From NCBI GenBank assembly GCA_008694505.1, contig VZDJ01007753.1, forward strand, positions 24,374,547-24,438,546: DNA of 64,000 nt, in the 5' to 3' direction. This DNA is from Cyanoderma ruficeps (taxonomy: Eukaryota; Chordata; Aves; Passeriformes; Timaliidae). The position numbers and the translations under genes are program-made. Under the pieces are notes generated by a model, which made no database searches, was not told the origin of the DNA, and saw only the letters and a list, made by a program, of their open reading frames with translations. Of the stretch, positions 24,506 to 39,029 are shown one piece after another. Numbering within the stretch: the first letter of the stretch is position 1; each line of letters starts with the position of its first letter.

Positions 24506-27500
24506 GTTCTTCTCTGCAGGTGTAAGAAAATTAAATTCCATTCTGAGTTTTCCTCCAGCTGTATCATACAATTAATTTGGTCTGCTCTTTTGGCACCATA
24601 AACCAAACAAAACCCAAATTTCTTGGAGTCAACAACAATAGGTGCTTTTAGTGTAGTAGAGCCCAGGCACACAGGGAGCACCCTTAAAATAATCAGATAA
24701 TAGTTTTTTTAAAACTCAGCAAAAAAAGATTGAAGTCCTGGGGGGTAGGTGATTAATTGTATTTGACTAGAAAATTTGACAAACAGAAGAAGATGTTTCA
24801 GGAGAGAAGTGTTCATAAGTCTATTGATGAATTATTGCAAGAGCATGTAATGAAACATTTTTTAGTACCTCAGTAAGCTTCCTCTTATTATACCCACTGA
24901 AGAGACAAAAATTGGTTTTATAAAGTGTAAAAAATCCAAAACTGCCGTGAAATTTGTTTGGCAAATGGAATGACGTAAATGTTCCTGCAATGCAGAAGTA
25001 TTTTTAATTTTATCATTGGACAAAATTTGTCTACTAATATTGAAAATCTTTAAACAAACACTCCACACATGCAGTCAACAGTGTTCCATTTTAAACACAT
25101 TTCTATGTGAAATTTCACATCTATTCTTTACAGATACACAAGAAAGTATGCATTTCAATTAAGGTCAAAATGTTACCATTTCCATCAGCATAGTAGATAT
25201 TTTTGGATCTGAAATCTCAAGTGATTTTTAGAAAGCTGCTATGATTCAGCTTCAATTTCTATTTGCATGTTTGCCTGAAGGGCTTCTGGGTATTCTTGAT
25301 ACAGATAATTCATAGGTTTTGTTTTCTGAATGTGTTTTCAGTTACTCATGAGAGTTCAGTTATTTCAAATGCTTATGATCAATGTCATCTATGTTAACAC
25401 TAAAGTCCAAGTGAAGGTAAGTAGTTTGAATAGTTGCATCTCAGAAGGGCTGGCTGAAAGTCCAAAACTGGGATACAAAACCAACTCTTGAAATACAAAT
25501 AATTTTTCCCAGTTTTTTTCTTGGTCAGATATGCTGAAAATAGGTGAGGTAAATAGCTGAAAAGATTACGATGAACCAAAATATCTTTTTAAAGAACTCT
25601 CCAGAAAGTGAAAGGAAACCATTGGAAAAACAGTAAAAAGAAAAACCAATCCTTCTTTTTCCTGGAATAGCTCATTACAGAAATGTACTGTTATGTGAAT
25701 AATTAAATCTTGCTTGGTTGTAGTTTATTTGTTTCACAGTGAAACTGTATTTTCTCAATTGGTGTTTAGTTGTTTTTTTTTCTCCTACCATAAACTGTAT
25801 CACAGGAAAATTAGGTGGAAATGGTAAAAATTTTAATATTAGAACCCTAAAATAGAGGAAGATGAGTCTATACTTCACCAACTGAATAAATGATTTAATT
25901 TTGTTGTTTTCTGACTAATAGATTATATAATAGCAGGGGAGAAAAAAAAGCTTTATCATATAGACAGTTCAGATTCTTCTGGATCAAATTTTTCTCTAGA
26001 GAACTACCACTGAAGGCAGTGGACTTTTGCCAAGGTTGAATTTGACCCAATATTATTTTCAAACTGAGATTAGAGAGCAAGTGAACCAGCGAAAGACAAT
26101 TAAGTCAGTGATGCACTTACTATCTTGAGTACGCAAGCAATCTGAAAGCCAGCATAATGCAGTTCTTATTCACCAGGCATGCAAATAAATCAACTTTAAT
26201 GTCAATAAAGTCAGTAATGACAGATTTTATCACTAAGTTATAACTAAGCAATAATGATTAGGAAAAAGGCAAGTAGCTCACAGCAGCTGAAGTGATTTTT
26301 CATTTTGTCCTAGGTGAAGCCAAGGGTAACTGAAAAGTCTGGCCTTTACTCCTTCTATTATTAACTGCAAATCATTCTTGTCATGTTAGAAGGCAGATCA
26401 CTTTTTTCTTCCCAAGTATTACTCACTGTTGTGGTGTTCCTCACACTATGACCTCCTTCAGAGGTGCTACAGTCCATTTCCAATTACTCTGCATATTAGA
26501 GAGGTGCAGTTTAATTTTAAGGGGGTCAGGACAAAAAATACATTTTTATTTATTCTGTAAATATAGTTAATGATTTAATTCATCCATCAGCAGATACCAG
26601 AGAACAAAAAAGTATGATTTAACACTTTACAAGGGACAGCCCTATGCTGAATGCTGTTAGACATATACAGCATTCCATTTGTAGTGGCTGTATTCCAGTG
26701 AGGAATAAAATAAATATTAGAGATGATAAGAGCCTTATTTGAAAAGTTTCTGAACTATTTGATTGAAGGGCATAATAAAAATGCCAGATATTGTTTTTCT
26801 TGATGTGTAGAAGAAGGAACTCAGTATATAAATATTTTTTAAACAGTATTATATTAAGTAGGTTGATGAGTAATTGAAACTCACACAGGCATTTCAAAAG
26901 CAAACTAACTTTTCCAACTCTTTATGATGTGGTTTATATGAGTTGGTACAATCATTTTTCTGTCTGCGTCTTAACCAAAACGTTACACATTTTTGTTATG
27001 TATGTAGCTGTTCTCCCCATGGGAGATGTTTAACAATGATCAATTACTATGATTCAGTAGTTTTGGCTGACATTCAACAAATGTCTGAGCAGCTAATAAT
27101 GCATTTAGTTCTGTTAGTCCACCCATCTGTCCATCACATCTGCCTGTCCTCATAAAGGCTGTCATTAGGCAGCATAGCATTTCCCTAACATCCTCTCACT
27201 ATTCACTTGCTTTCCAAATGCCTGGAAGGTAAACAATGTGTGCTCACAATTATATCTTTTCATAATCTAAAGATAAATATACACTTCCTTATGAATAAAC
27301 AACAAACAAAGCATTTCTTTTATTATTTTATTAGTGGCACTTTCATCCATCAAATTTATATGGTTATTAGTCGGCACTCTAGATAGTTTGAAAACGTGAG
27401 AAGACAACTTTCTCTTGTCCATAAAAATTTTACAACTAGTCACCATTAACATAACATCCTAAAACACTGTTTCAAGAAAAATAACAGTTAATAAGCTTGG

Positions 27501-28673
27501 CATTTGGTATCTATTTTGGATTTCACATTGTGGATGTCTGTTGCAGTCCCATGGTGGCTACTGATTGCTTCTACAAACTATTTTAACACTATTTTAGTGT
27601 AGCTTTTTCCACATGGGAGAGTCACAGGGATATGGCTCATAAAAACAAAGATGTTGTTGTATTGGTATGTATCCTTGTTCATGCTACATTTGAAATTGTA
27701 ATCATTATTCCTACAGGTTCAAATTCATCTTCTACTGCACACCAGTCGGAAAATTCTGACTATTAATCACAATTCAACTGATTTTTAACTACTGTGTTAG
27801 CTTTTTAGGAGATTGAAAAGACAATAATATTGTCAGATTACTTTATGCTTAGGGGTTTTCTTCTCATTCCTTCTTTTGTCCTTTATATTCATGACTGGCC
27901 AGCCTGGTCAATAGTTCGTTCAAGATCAGACATGTTCTCCATTTATATTGATTATTGAAACCTCTTGGTTTAGATTTAGCCTTAGAGTAAAATACAAGCG
28001 TTATCACAAAATGTAAAATTTGTAGATTTGATTAGAATAGAGAAAACACAGAACTGTTAGCATCTGATGAAAAGAGTGTCAGAATAACTGAGGAGATGAA
28101 GAAAATATAACCTATACCTTGTCATGTTCACTTCTAGACCGTTCAAAGGTGTGCAAAAGCTTTGTTAAGGTACTTGACCTAATGATACAGATCCCCTCAG
28201 TTTGTAAAGCTAGACAGGGGGGAAAAACCACAGTCCATAAAAGAAGGTGTATATATCTATGAGGCTGAGCTACTGCCTATCCCAGGTGCAGTTAGAATGA
28301 GGAACACCATGTTGAGAGTGGCAGGCATCCACAAAGGTGGGTCAGCAATTCTAAGGTAGCAGCCATCACTTATTATTACTAGTAGTTCTTTAGTAGCTAC
28401 TCTGTTCCCCTCTCTCTGGCCTCCTTTAATTTGGTTTTGTTTCCCTTTGGCTGAAATGTAGCATGTTTTTAGCAGTTTTGTTGAAGGAATTGAGAAAACC
28501 TTGACTGCTTCTTCATTTCCAAACTTATTCCCCATATCTGCAACAAAGTTGAGCTATGACAACCACAATTCTTGTTGGGATGTTCTCATCCTAGCATGAA
28601 ACAACCCTTACAATGCATCTTTTTGAAACATAGACTTGGCATCCTGAAAAAGTCTTTGAGGAAGCCAGACTTG

Positions 28674-28719
28674 TTTGCACCATTCCAAGGGCAATGTTTG
28701 CACCATTCCAAGGGCAATG
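28674..28719. repeat. 23-bp tandem duplication
   Basis: Two exact adjacent copies of a unit beginning TTTGCACCATTCCAAGGGCA, at 28674-28696 and 28697-28719. It is a local slippage duplication. Confidence 0.95.
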
Positions 28720-29479
28720 TCTTTATCCCCTCATTTACAGAAGAAACCTGTTAAAGGAGAAAAAGGAGCAGCTTCAGAAAAGATATGAGCCAAAGAGCTG
28801 ATAGCGTGAGTTCTGCATGATAACAGCAGCAGAATGCTGAAAGTCCAGACTTCGAATCCTTCTAATACATGTTAAGTATTGAAGGTGAGATTGAGAAAAC
28901 TGGCACTGAAGATGAAAACTAGTATGTCCTCTACTCCTTTTTACCAGTTGTGTAAAGGCTACATGGAGAAGAGGGAAGCAGGTAGCTGAGGAGCTCAGCC
29001 CTTCTGCAATAGCATGGTCCAGCTGTCACATTGGTCACCACAGAGAAGACAGATGAAGGGCTGCACATGGGTTACATTTTACACCCGTCTTCCAAATATA
29101 CCTGGTACTATGAAACCAGTAATAGCCTCCTAAAAGTAAAAAATGGTAATGCAGATTTATTCAGTTTGAAAAACAGATATTTTCTAATTACTTGGAAAAT
29201 ATCTGTCACTTTCAGTCAGCAGATAAAAAGAACAGAAAAGCATATCAGGCAGCTATTTTTATCTAAAGATAAAAATAAAATCAAACAGCAAAAATCAGCT
29301 CTTTTAATATACCTTTTCTTTATGATATTTTTCTCTTTCACTCAGTTAAACTTTTAAATCTAGTAAGATTCTGAGTGTTTTCATATTAGGAAGGTAAGGT
29401 TTAATGTCTGTAGGAGCAGGACACAAGGAATAACCTTTTCATTAGTATTTGATCATTATAACTTCTGACTACAATCTAA

Positions 29480-29675
29480 TTAGAGTGTTATTTTTTATTG
29501 TTGTTTTTACGTAAAAGAATAAGTAAATATAAATGTAAATAGATAAAACATAAAATTATGTATATAAATATAAAATTAAATAATATAACATTGAACATAT
29601 AAAATCACATATACTTACATTAAAAAAGTTAAATATGTGTAATCTATTAAAAATATATATACAAAAACAACTATC
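29480..29675. repeat. AT-rich low-complexity tract
   Basis: A patch made mostly of ATAAA, TATATA and TAAAT words. Such tracts can act as matrix-attachment or easily melting DNA, but nothing here proves a role. The boundaries are judged by eye. Confidence 0.6.
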
Positions 29676-31379
29676 CACAAAGAATACTTGAGAACCAGAG
29701 AAGTGTCTGGATGCCTTGGCCCTCCTTTCAGTTGAAAAGCTGTTATTTAGTTTAAAATTCTACACTTCTTTTTCAGAGCAATGGAAGGATTTTCTGAGCC
29801 TTTTATAGGACACATGACACAGAAGCTATTTTTCCCAACTCAGGCTCAGAGGGATATCTGGATCTACTGGAGTCAAAGTGCAAAGCACAAATACAAAAAC
29901 ATGCTTTTGCATCAGCTACTTTCTCTTCCCTTTTTGTCCTTCTTTATTCAGATGCAGCTGCTTGTTCAGTCTTCCAAGTTCAGTCATGCTGTTTGAATTT
30001 CTTTTTGAAGGAGAAAAAAACTCTGGCACCTGAATCACTGATATTTTTTGTGTTGATGTAAATGAGGGTAGAAGTCAGCTTAAACATCCAGTCAGGGCAT
30101 TTCCCTGAATAGGAGAAACTTGGGGTGACACAGAACTGCCAAAATGTAACAATTCCCTGCCCTTCATCTCTGACAGGAAGAGTAGGCACAGTGAAGAGGA
30201 CATGATCAAAGCATTCAGCCCTCATTGATGACCCACAGAAATCTATATTAAAAGGAAAAGGATCCTGAGCTACAATATTTAATTTTGAGAATCAAGCTGA
30301 GTGTAAGGCAGACATCTCTTTGGTGATTTTGCTTATTTGACAAGATTTTACTTCTTTCCTAATTAATGTAAGGATTAACCTACAATGGCTACTAGTTAGA
30401 ACCTCTTGACTATAAAGTAGCTGCAATGTCATGCTCACTGTGCACTCTTGGTATACATCCTTATGATTTTAGTCTTCTTGCCATTAAAAAAAAATTCAAA
30501 TTTTGAAGGCATTTGAAAAATTCATTTCATTTCATCATTCACGATCGTGTCAGCTCTGCTGCCTTGTCACCACCTAACTATAAACACAAAAGGCCATATA
30601 CCTCATACAGAGTGGGACCTGGAAGGCTGTTCTATTCTGAGTTATAAATTTAACACTACAACTTTTCAAAAAGAAAAATATTCATAAAGGCACATTTAAA
30701 ATACTGAGTAAATTCAAGAGCACATGGTTGGGTACCTCATGGTTAGGTTTTGCATTAGATTAACCACAGCTTCCACATTTTTAACCCTTTTGCGGACTTC
30801 TAACCAGGTATGTTGTAGATGTTCATTAGTGGACCATTATTTCCCTCTTCTCTTTTTCTGTGCTCCATGACTGTGACAGCATGGACAATGAAAAAAATAG
30901 CTGCTGGATTTTATCCTGTGTCTGCTGAATATAACTAAAAAATTTACTGTTGAAAACCATTGTCAGTAAAATTTTGAGACACTTAAATTCCTTCAAAATT
31001 TTGTTTTGAAGTGTCTGGGATGTTCTTATGCAAATAATATATTAAGGGCTATCAAACAAGTTGTCCAACTATGGGAAAACATTATATATCTTAAGGCAAC
31101 ACAATATTTTCTGATCTTTTTCATCTTTTGGTCATATATTGTCATCTTTAGCTTGCAGTTGTTCATTCTTGCAGAAGATATTGAATAGACAAATGTTTCT
31201 GGGGGGTTTTTTGCCTCAAACACTCAGGTTGCTTCATTCAAGAAGCTTCATTTGTATTTGAGTCACCTAATAGTAATCTCAGAGAGTTCTCTCACAGCTG
31301 TAAATGTGGAACATTCACCTAATCATTAGAAGAAACCTGTCTGATTTCAGCCTGTACAGGTTTAATTTTTTGCAGTAGC

Positions 31380-31734
31380 TGGGAGGGGACGTGGCGGAAT
31401 CGGCATGGCCAGGGTGCAGATGTTATTCTGTATCAGCTCATATCATTGCTGCTTTGGGAGGGAAGGGACTCTGGCTTCCACAGGAAAGGGTGCTCCTCCT
31501 GGGTGGAATGGTTTGGGATTTTATTTCATGTGTTAATTCTTTCTTTGCTTTATACCACTTGTTATCAACATTGTTGCTGTTACTCTTCTTTTTCTTATGT
31601 CATTGCTATTTCAAATAAATCATTCTTATCTCAATCCCTGATCCACGCTCTACCATTGGAGGTGGAGATGGGAGCAACAGGTGGTCTTTTTAGTGGGAAT
31701 GCTAAACTGGAGAATGCCACTCCTAACCATGACA
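31380..31734 (+). mobile_element. Avian ERV LTR, 3' part
   Basis: The segment shows the layout of an avian LTR: a less AT-rich part (GGGAGGGGACGTGGCGGAAT, TGGCTTCCACAGGAAAGGGT), a T-rich stretch, a polyadenylation signal AATAAA at 31614-31619, then CATTCTTATCTCAATCCCTG, typical of sequence just after that signal in avian LTRs, and finally a terminus …CCATGACA at 31734. The 47630 LTR ends in the same CCATGACA, so the two are probably related families. The expected TG start was not found, so the 5' end is truncated or unrecognised. No internal viral genes adjoin it. Confidence 0.65.
31614..31619 (+). terminator. LTR polyadenylation signal
   Basis: AATAAA between a T-rich stretch and the U5-like CTTATCTCAATCCC. 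The position fits the R region of the LTR. Confidence 0.55.
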
Positions 31735-34700
31735 GTATTGCACACACTTTTATGAAGTTGGAGTAATGAGTAAGATTTTTTAAAATATTACTTTCCTTGT
31801 TACTGAAGATTCTATCATTATTTTATTTAGAACTGAACAACAGATAAATTTGTTTCCATTTTAAAAATAGTTATTCCTTTAAATTAGAAGTAAAAAACAA
31901 GCCAAAAACAGATCTCTTGGCATTTCAGACTCATTTGTTATTTTATTTCCGTAATGTTTGTTGATTATGATAATTGATCATGCCAAAATTTCAAAGATAT
32001 AATTAATTGGTAAAAGTAAGTTCATTGCCTTTTATGTGAAATATTTTAATTAACACAGAACATTTAAATAAATTACCATAATATTGAAGGTCACACAAAT
32101 ATTAGCTGCAGTTGTGCTTGCTATTGCATAGATACATATTTCTATATAAAGACAGAAGGAATCAAATTAATTTTATTAAAACAAGAATAATATATTTCAT
32201 TTGGAGTTTCACTTCAAGCATCCTATTCTCCTTGGCCTTTTAGCTAAGATTAAATCTAATGTCAGTTTCATACTATCTATGACAATGTAATTTAATCTAC
32301 TTAGTACTTTGGCAAAGCTGAAGCAACAACTCCATTTGGTCTTTCCTATTTTCAAATACTGTAACTACTTTTTCTGTAAAATGAAGCAAATGTGATAGGA
32401 AAGTGACCTACCAAAAATTAACACAGTGGGTGCTGAAATGCATTGTGCACAATGGCACTAACACAGATCTTTTTCCTGCCACCATTTTCTTATCAAAATT
32501 TGTGGAAATTCTTGTGCTTTCTTGGGCATCTGGTAATGGTGGATCTTCAGGCAGACTAAAGAGTGAACTTTGTATTTGTAATTTCCCAGTGGTGACAGGG
32601 TACCACCAGGTACCCTGAAAAGATGTAAGGAGGATTACTTTCTTCTTCAATCTGATTTTAAACAAAACGTAGCTGTTAAACATCTTTTTAGAAATATTTC
32701 TTTCAAGAAATTTAGGAAAAGCATTAGTTTTAGGATTCCTAAATCAAAATGTCAAAATTGTGTATAGTAAATCAAAAGACTAGAGATCTTTTTTGTCTAA
32801 CATCTATTCTATACATATTAAATATTAGACTTTCAAATCAAGATTAGAATCAATTTCAACTGAAGTTGTGACCTTCTTAGCTGAAGAAAAAAGTGTTAGG
32901 TTGATGACAAGATTAATGATATTTACATGGCAAATGACAGAACTAAAGCTAGAGTACTGATTAAAGATAATTAGTCAGTGTAATGCCATTTTGAACCTAT
33001 GCAAAATTATATAAAATCAACAAATAGTCAGAATTTGGATATGTTCTGAATTCATAATAAGTAAGGACATTTTTGCAAAGGCACTGTCATTTGTATTTGT
33101 TTTCTTATGAAGATCATTTTTTCTTCTGCTCTTTCAGTAGGTCCTGAGTGTTGCTATGAATTCTGCTATAGTTCTGAGAGAAAATATTTATAAAACCCAC
33201 CCTTGTATTTTATATCCACTTGAAAAAGCAAATCAAACTGTTCATCAACTCTAGAACAAATGAAACAACATTTTACATGCATTAGTAACCTGACTTTGAT
33301 TGACTTTCCTATTCAAAGGGCTAGGTCTGATTGAAACTTTTTTCATGGTATCTGTGCTACTTTTTGCTATGATGTCTGACAACTTTTCTTCAGACAGGAA
33401 ACTGACATGGTCTGCCTAATCTGCTTGGCCACATATTACCAAAAAGTAATAAGAACATCATTAACTTTGACTCTATAATCAGCCTGCTGAAAATGAAAAA
33501 TCTCTCATTAAGTTCAAAAGGAAAGGACCCATCTGTAGAAAATGTGAGTTTGTCTTTGCACAGTTTCCACAAGAAGTCAGGTTACAAAATAATGAGGAAT
33601 TTTCCGAAGTACTTTCAGCTCTAATTTGATCATTTCCTTACGGAAATCAAAGGGAATTAACGCACACCTAAACACACAAAGGCTTTGTAGCTGTGACAAT
33701 GAAAGCATATAAAAGTATCAAAATATGTAGGGAGAAAGTATTCTAATTGGCAAACCATTAGCGTTGGAAAAAGGCACATTTTCAGTCACATTAGCCCTTC
33801 TGTGAAACACCTCATTGGCTGCACTTGCCAACAGATAAACCAAGTATGAAGAGAAGGTGCCACTACCCATTCATACTTTGTGATCTGTTTCTGTGTCACT
33901 TAAATGTGTGCAAAACCTGCCATTCATATGAAGGGGATTGATGGAAATCCTAACTCTGTTAGTCTTTCAGTCAGAGTTGCACAGCTATTCCAAAGGTTTT
34001 GAACTAATATGTTTCGAAAACAACAGTTTTACATATTATCAAGTAGAAATCCTCAGCCTAAGGAGTGAACATTGTTTTGAAGGTAAACTGAATTTTCATT
34101 GGGCTTATTGCACACATCACCCTGATCTTTCAAATTCCTAATAGTGCCATAAAAGACATATTTAACTGTTTCTGATCAAGAAAAAGAAAACTTACTGTAA
34201 TCCTTCACTGAATAGATATTCTCAGGCTATAACAATGATGAAAGAAGGCAGAATATTAAAACTAAACTATTAAATTTCAATAATCTTCTATAAATCAGAC
34301 AGGCTTAACAGCAACAAGAAAGAAAGAAAAGCAGTCCTTAGAAAAAAAAACAAAGCCCTATATAATTTATACTTTGGAGTAAGTCTGTTTTGTACAGATG
34401 CCAAATAGAATTTACTCAGACTACAGAAACACCAACACAAATATTTAATGGAGGAAAATTCAATGCATTGTTAGCTCATTAGTCTCACAGGAAATTAATG
34501 ATTCTAGTAACTGTATAATTAGAAATGGGAATTTGTGAAAATCTTTGTTAACCTCATATTAATTTACAAAATGAGCCAAGAAAATATAGAGAAAATTTTG
34601 CTCCCCAAAATTACTTTGTAAAATGTACAGAATAAATTGCATCTGTGAAAACAAAAAAGATCTGTCTCTCATTTATAAAAGGCAGAGCTACAAACCAAAC

Positions 34701-37700
34701 CCATTATTAACCATTGAGTCAGAACTATTAAATCACTTAAATTATTACCTCCACATGAAACATTTCACTTTCAGTGGGGTTAGACCAATAAAATCATACC
34801 TTCCTAGGCCGGGGACAAAATGTGTATTGTATTTTCAATTTTCACAGTAATAAGAGATTAGGTAGGAAAACATATCTTCATATCAGGAGATTTGTCACTG
34901 CAGCTATACCTTTCAAAGTCTCTTTAAAGCAGGCTTCCTTGATCTCTGTGAGGAACAGAGACCTGAGGAGAATGCTATAACTAAAGGGGTTTGCAAGCTC
35001 TCTAAGCCTTGCTGTAAGAAGTGCACAAGTCAAATAATCACCATGGAAAACTTCAGGTGAATTGTGAACTATTTTTTCATACTAGTAAGCAATTAGATGT
35101 CATGTTAGAGCCAGTGTTGGCTCCTGTTTTGAGAAAACAAATAAATTGACCGTATGTGCTGAGTTTAAAGTCAGTGGGGCTTAAGGATGCCCAGCAGGAT
35201 TTCTCTGAACAAGAGACAGACCTTTAATAAAAAAAGGATGCTGAGTGAAAGGAGATTCACAATCTGGTTGTATTGCTTACTAATATTGTAGAGTAAGAAA
35301 CTTGCATAACTGTGGGAAACTAGGACATTATTGATCATCCAAATATTCCTCTGGTAAATTTAAATAACTGAGGAGAAAAAACCTTTTATGGTAGAGAGAT
35401 ATATACAATCTACACTACATACACCAACAGAGCTTACAGTGACTGTATATATATATATGTATATACATATATATATATATAGGAGCCATTTTTAGAGTTT
35501 TTAGGCATTTCTACTCTCAACAGTAAGATGCGTTCTCGATTGTGCTGCAGAAAATGGGAGTAAGGGCAGCTGTGCAGTGCAGCCTCTGGAAGAAATGCTT
35601 TCAAAGTTTCTGTTGAAAGGGCTGCTTCTCAAAGGCAGCTGCTCAATGCCTCATGATGTATTCAAGGCACAGCCTCGTTGCCTGGCCCATCACCCTGCTG
35701 CACCTGCTCCTCTCAGCTCGCTTCACCTGAGTAGATTGTGACAAGAGTAACAAAGCGCTGCACTCCAGCTTCCTACAGAAAGCTCAGCGATGCTTTCCCT
35801 GCCTCCTAAGCTGCGCCACTGCAGAGCCAAGCTCCTGGTTATACACTGTATTTGCTCAGAGCATCAGGTACTAGCTGTCTGTTTACCTTCATTTCATTCC
35901 TCCCTGCTGCAATTTCTCTGTACAACTAAGCGACTCCTGTATGAGGAGTGCCTTGGTGCCGCTCAGAATTTCAATACGGTGCCTGAGAGCTTTATTCTAT
36001 TACATGTCTCATAGGATGGTATTAATATCCCACTAATTTCAGACATCTTTACATTTGGCAAAAGTACAACCAGGCAAATTACAAGTGTACTGGTAAATGA
36101 AAATATTTATCATTGAGATCTATTGAAAGGCGTCCACAATATTCATGTGCTGCAGTGACCTGACTTAGCACCCTGTGCTACCTCCATCAGATTGACATAA
36201 GATTAAGTCTAACCTCCTCTTTTTAAATCCCTGCTTTTATTCAGGCCGTACAGTGTCATCTCAGCATAGCAGGTACCAGAGGCTAGAATATTTACCCTGA
36301 GATTTCCAAAATATCAGTAATCTCTATCCTGCCACCTGATAACTCCTATTTCACTTTTTGTTGTGTCCAGGATGATATTTATATTTTTTAAACAAACTAA
36401 TTGCAAATGTTCCAAAATAAAATTATCAAATTAAATTAGAACCACAGAAATTAGAAATCTATAACTCATTATAAATAAAGTTTGAAACACATAGTTTTGC
36501 TCTGTTTTTCATTACTTTTGATGCTTGCAGTTCTCTTTTCTAAATAATCTTCAAGATTTGATCTAAGGAAGGGTTTTTTTTTTATTTTTTGTCAGAAGGA
36601 TTGAATCCTTCAGAGCCGTTTTCTGTTATCTGGTTGTGTTGCTAGTGCAACTCAAACAATTAGAATGCCAAGATTGCAAAAGTTCAGAAAAGAAGATGGT
36701 TTGCATGGATTTAGCACATTTATGATTATAATTGGGACTGAAAGGTTATAAAGGAACTTTTAAGCATATATAAAATTTAGTCTGTATAAAAGTATTTCCG
36801 CAGGATTTGCTGTATTGACCACATACCACATACAAATGTACTGCAGTTTGCCTCATTTCTTGCACAACTTTATGTGTAAATTTTGCTACAGTTTGAATAA
36901 ACTTAAACGACACTTGAAACAATAAAATTTGATTTATTTTAAAATACTCATGCAACTGACTTTGCAGGGTTCCATCCCTTGTTTAGAGAAGAGCTGAACA
37001 TTGTTTGGAATAATTTGGGCAGTAAGCAAACTGCATGCACAGATTGAGACAGTGGAGTTTTAAATGTTACATAAGTCTTACATTTGGCAAATTCACACCC
37101 TTCTAAGAGGAATTATTCTCCAAGATTCAGTTCAGAACCTCTCTCATGAAAAGAAAACATGTATTGCAACATACAGAAAAGGATCACACTGTGCCTTTAA
37201 AATTTCCTAGCCCTTTTGGGCTTTTACAGAGGAGGTTCAAGGCAAGTCTGGTTTGGTTTTTTTTCAGCGAGGGACCAAGAAGATTCTCCTAGATCCTTTC
37301 TGTATCAAGAAATAACACTGGAGCTTTTGTTGGGACTTCAAAGCACTAGACTGAAGTGCCTGAACTTTCCAGTATCTGAAGCAAATAACCAACCTCTGTA
37401 GCTATTTTTCTGCAGCACTTCAAAATTTCTTCAGAATGCCATGGTAAATCTACTATGGTGTTTTTGTCTCTCAAAGGAAAACTGAAACCTGGGGACCCCT
37501 GAGAGGAAAAAAAAAAAAGAAAATAGGAGAGAGTATTCTCCTACACACGGGGACAAAAAAAGAATGAGATTATTTTCTCACACAAATCTAAGATTTTAGA
37601 GGAACCTACCCTACACCCTGCTCTCTCCATTGGCTGCTGCTTTTCATCCTTACTTTGGCCCAGATGTGCTGTTGCTACTCTCCAGATACAGAGCCTTTAT

Positions 37701-39029
37701 TTATGGAGATACAAAAAATAATGGAACTCATACCTCTAGGAAGAAAGTTGCAGGAAAAAAGAACTAAAAATCACTAAAAAAATTGGTTAGTATCAGAACT
37801 CAATTATAATGATGATCCTTTCTCTAGAGAGTCCTTGGTGGTGAGAATATCTGCTGTACTGTCTTAGAGCAAACAAGATTTTCAGACTTCGCAATTGAGC
37901 ACTTTATTTTTCATTATCAAGGTTTTCCTCTTATTTTTCTGCAGTAGCCTGAGTGTATTTTTCAAAAATATCACCGTTTTGTTATTCGGCACTTATTCTG
38001 GCAAAACTACAATGGATTGGCCATTCATTTCAAAAATATTTCACTGTGCAATTTGTGAGAACTCAGAGAATCATATTCAATTGTCAGAGGCATCTGGTTG
38101 GAACAGGTGTTGCAGAAAATTATAATCCTACCTTGATTAAAACTGTTGGGGTTTTTTTACCACCACCCTCCAGTTATGCATGACAAGTATCCAAATGGTA
38201 AAATGTATAGAGTCAGAAGTAACAATCTGAGTTATTGTCAGAAGAAATATCAGGAATAACTTTGAGATTTTGAGGCAAAAGAATTTGCTTTTTAGGGAGT
38301 AAGATTTTCACAAAATCTTCCTCTACTCATGGATTTGCTGAAAAATGCAGGTTTGTTTCCAACAGCTTGGTTTCACTGCTCATTTTCAAAACAGCTTTCA
38401 CATGATGAAAAATTTTAAATATAAAATAAAAATTAATCAACATTGAACACGTAACAGTTGAGTAAGGGAGATTAAAGCCTAGTTTAATGCAGTCTTTATT
38501 CTTTTATCCCCAGTACAAGCAATAAAACCACTAAGATCAAATGTAGCAAAAGCTTGAATGTTCTGATCTTCCTCCAGTCTTAAGGTGACTGGATACACTG
38601 GCTACCTCATTTCATATTGGTTTGGAGCAACTCAAGACTTCATAAAGGAAACTGATTTTAAGAAATTCAGGTGAAATCAAATACCTTTCAAAAGCTTCAC
38701 TGTATGCTCACAAAGCAATCTGTGGACTCCCTGCCTTTGAAGACAAAGGGACAACAGTTTTTATGACAACTGATATCTAATGTCTAAGGGTTTTTTCTCT
38801 TAGATTAGGCAGCGTAAAGAAGTGTGTTACCCATAGAAGTAGGGCTCTGCTTCTGTCCACACCCTCCAGCATTGCAACCAAAAACTGATATGAAGCTTCA
38901 GCAGTTGTAGACACCCACAAGCAAGGCCTGCAAGGAGAAACTGTAGCAGTACCACACAACAGATAGGGCAAAAAGTGACTCTTTGTTAAGGGGCACTGAG
39001 ATACCCACCTAATGGCCTGAGAGGGAGCC
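31735..39029. other. Unique sequence with one GC-richer patch
   Basis: No gene is supported. The patch at about 35520-35960 is visibly richer in G+C than its surroundings (CAGCCTCGTTGCCTGGCCCA, CTGCACCTGCTCCTCTCAGC) and matches no repeat I know. It may be regulatory or a non-coding exon. Sequence around 37480-37690 has A-runs and CT-rich words but no clear identity. Confidence 0.5.
35445..35481. repeat. TA-rich microsatellite
   Basis: About 37 bp of imperfect TA dinucleotides interrupted by TGTA and TACA. It is likely to vary in length between individuals. Confidence 0.9.

Larger units (their letters stand above)
24506..31379. other. AT-rich unique sequence, no gene seen
   Basis: Holds a small duplication at 28674 and a very AT-rich patch at 29480-29675. 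The longest frame, 108 codons at 29031-29357, begins at TTG and is unrecognised. No transposon is evident. Confidence 0.55.

Noticed and set aside
29031..29357. 108-codon plus-strand open frame
   Set aside because: It starts at TTG, its end is low-complexity (rich in F, L, I), and it lies beside an AT-rich tract. Probably chance.
32360..32410. MIR-like words (TTTTTCTGTAAAATGAAGCAA, GTGACCTACC)
   Set aside because: The similarity to a MIR/CORE-SINE is limited to about 15 bases and lacks the flanking core, so chance is as likely.
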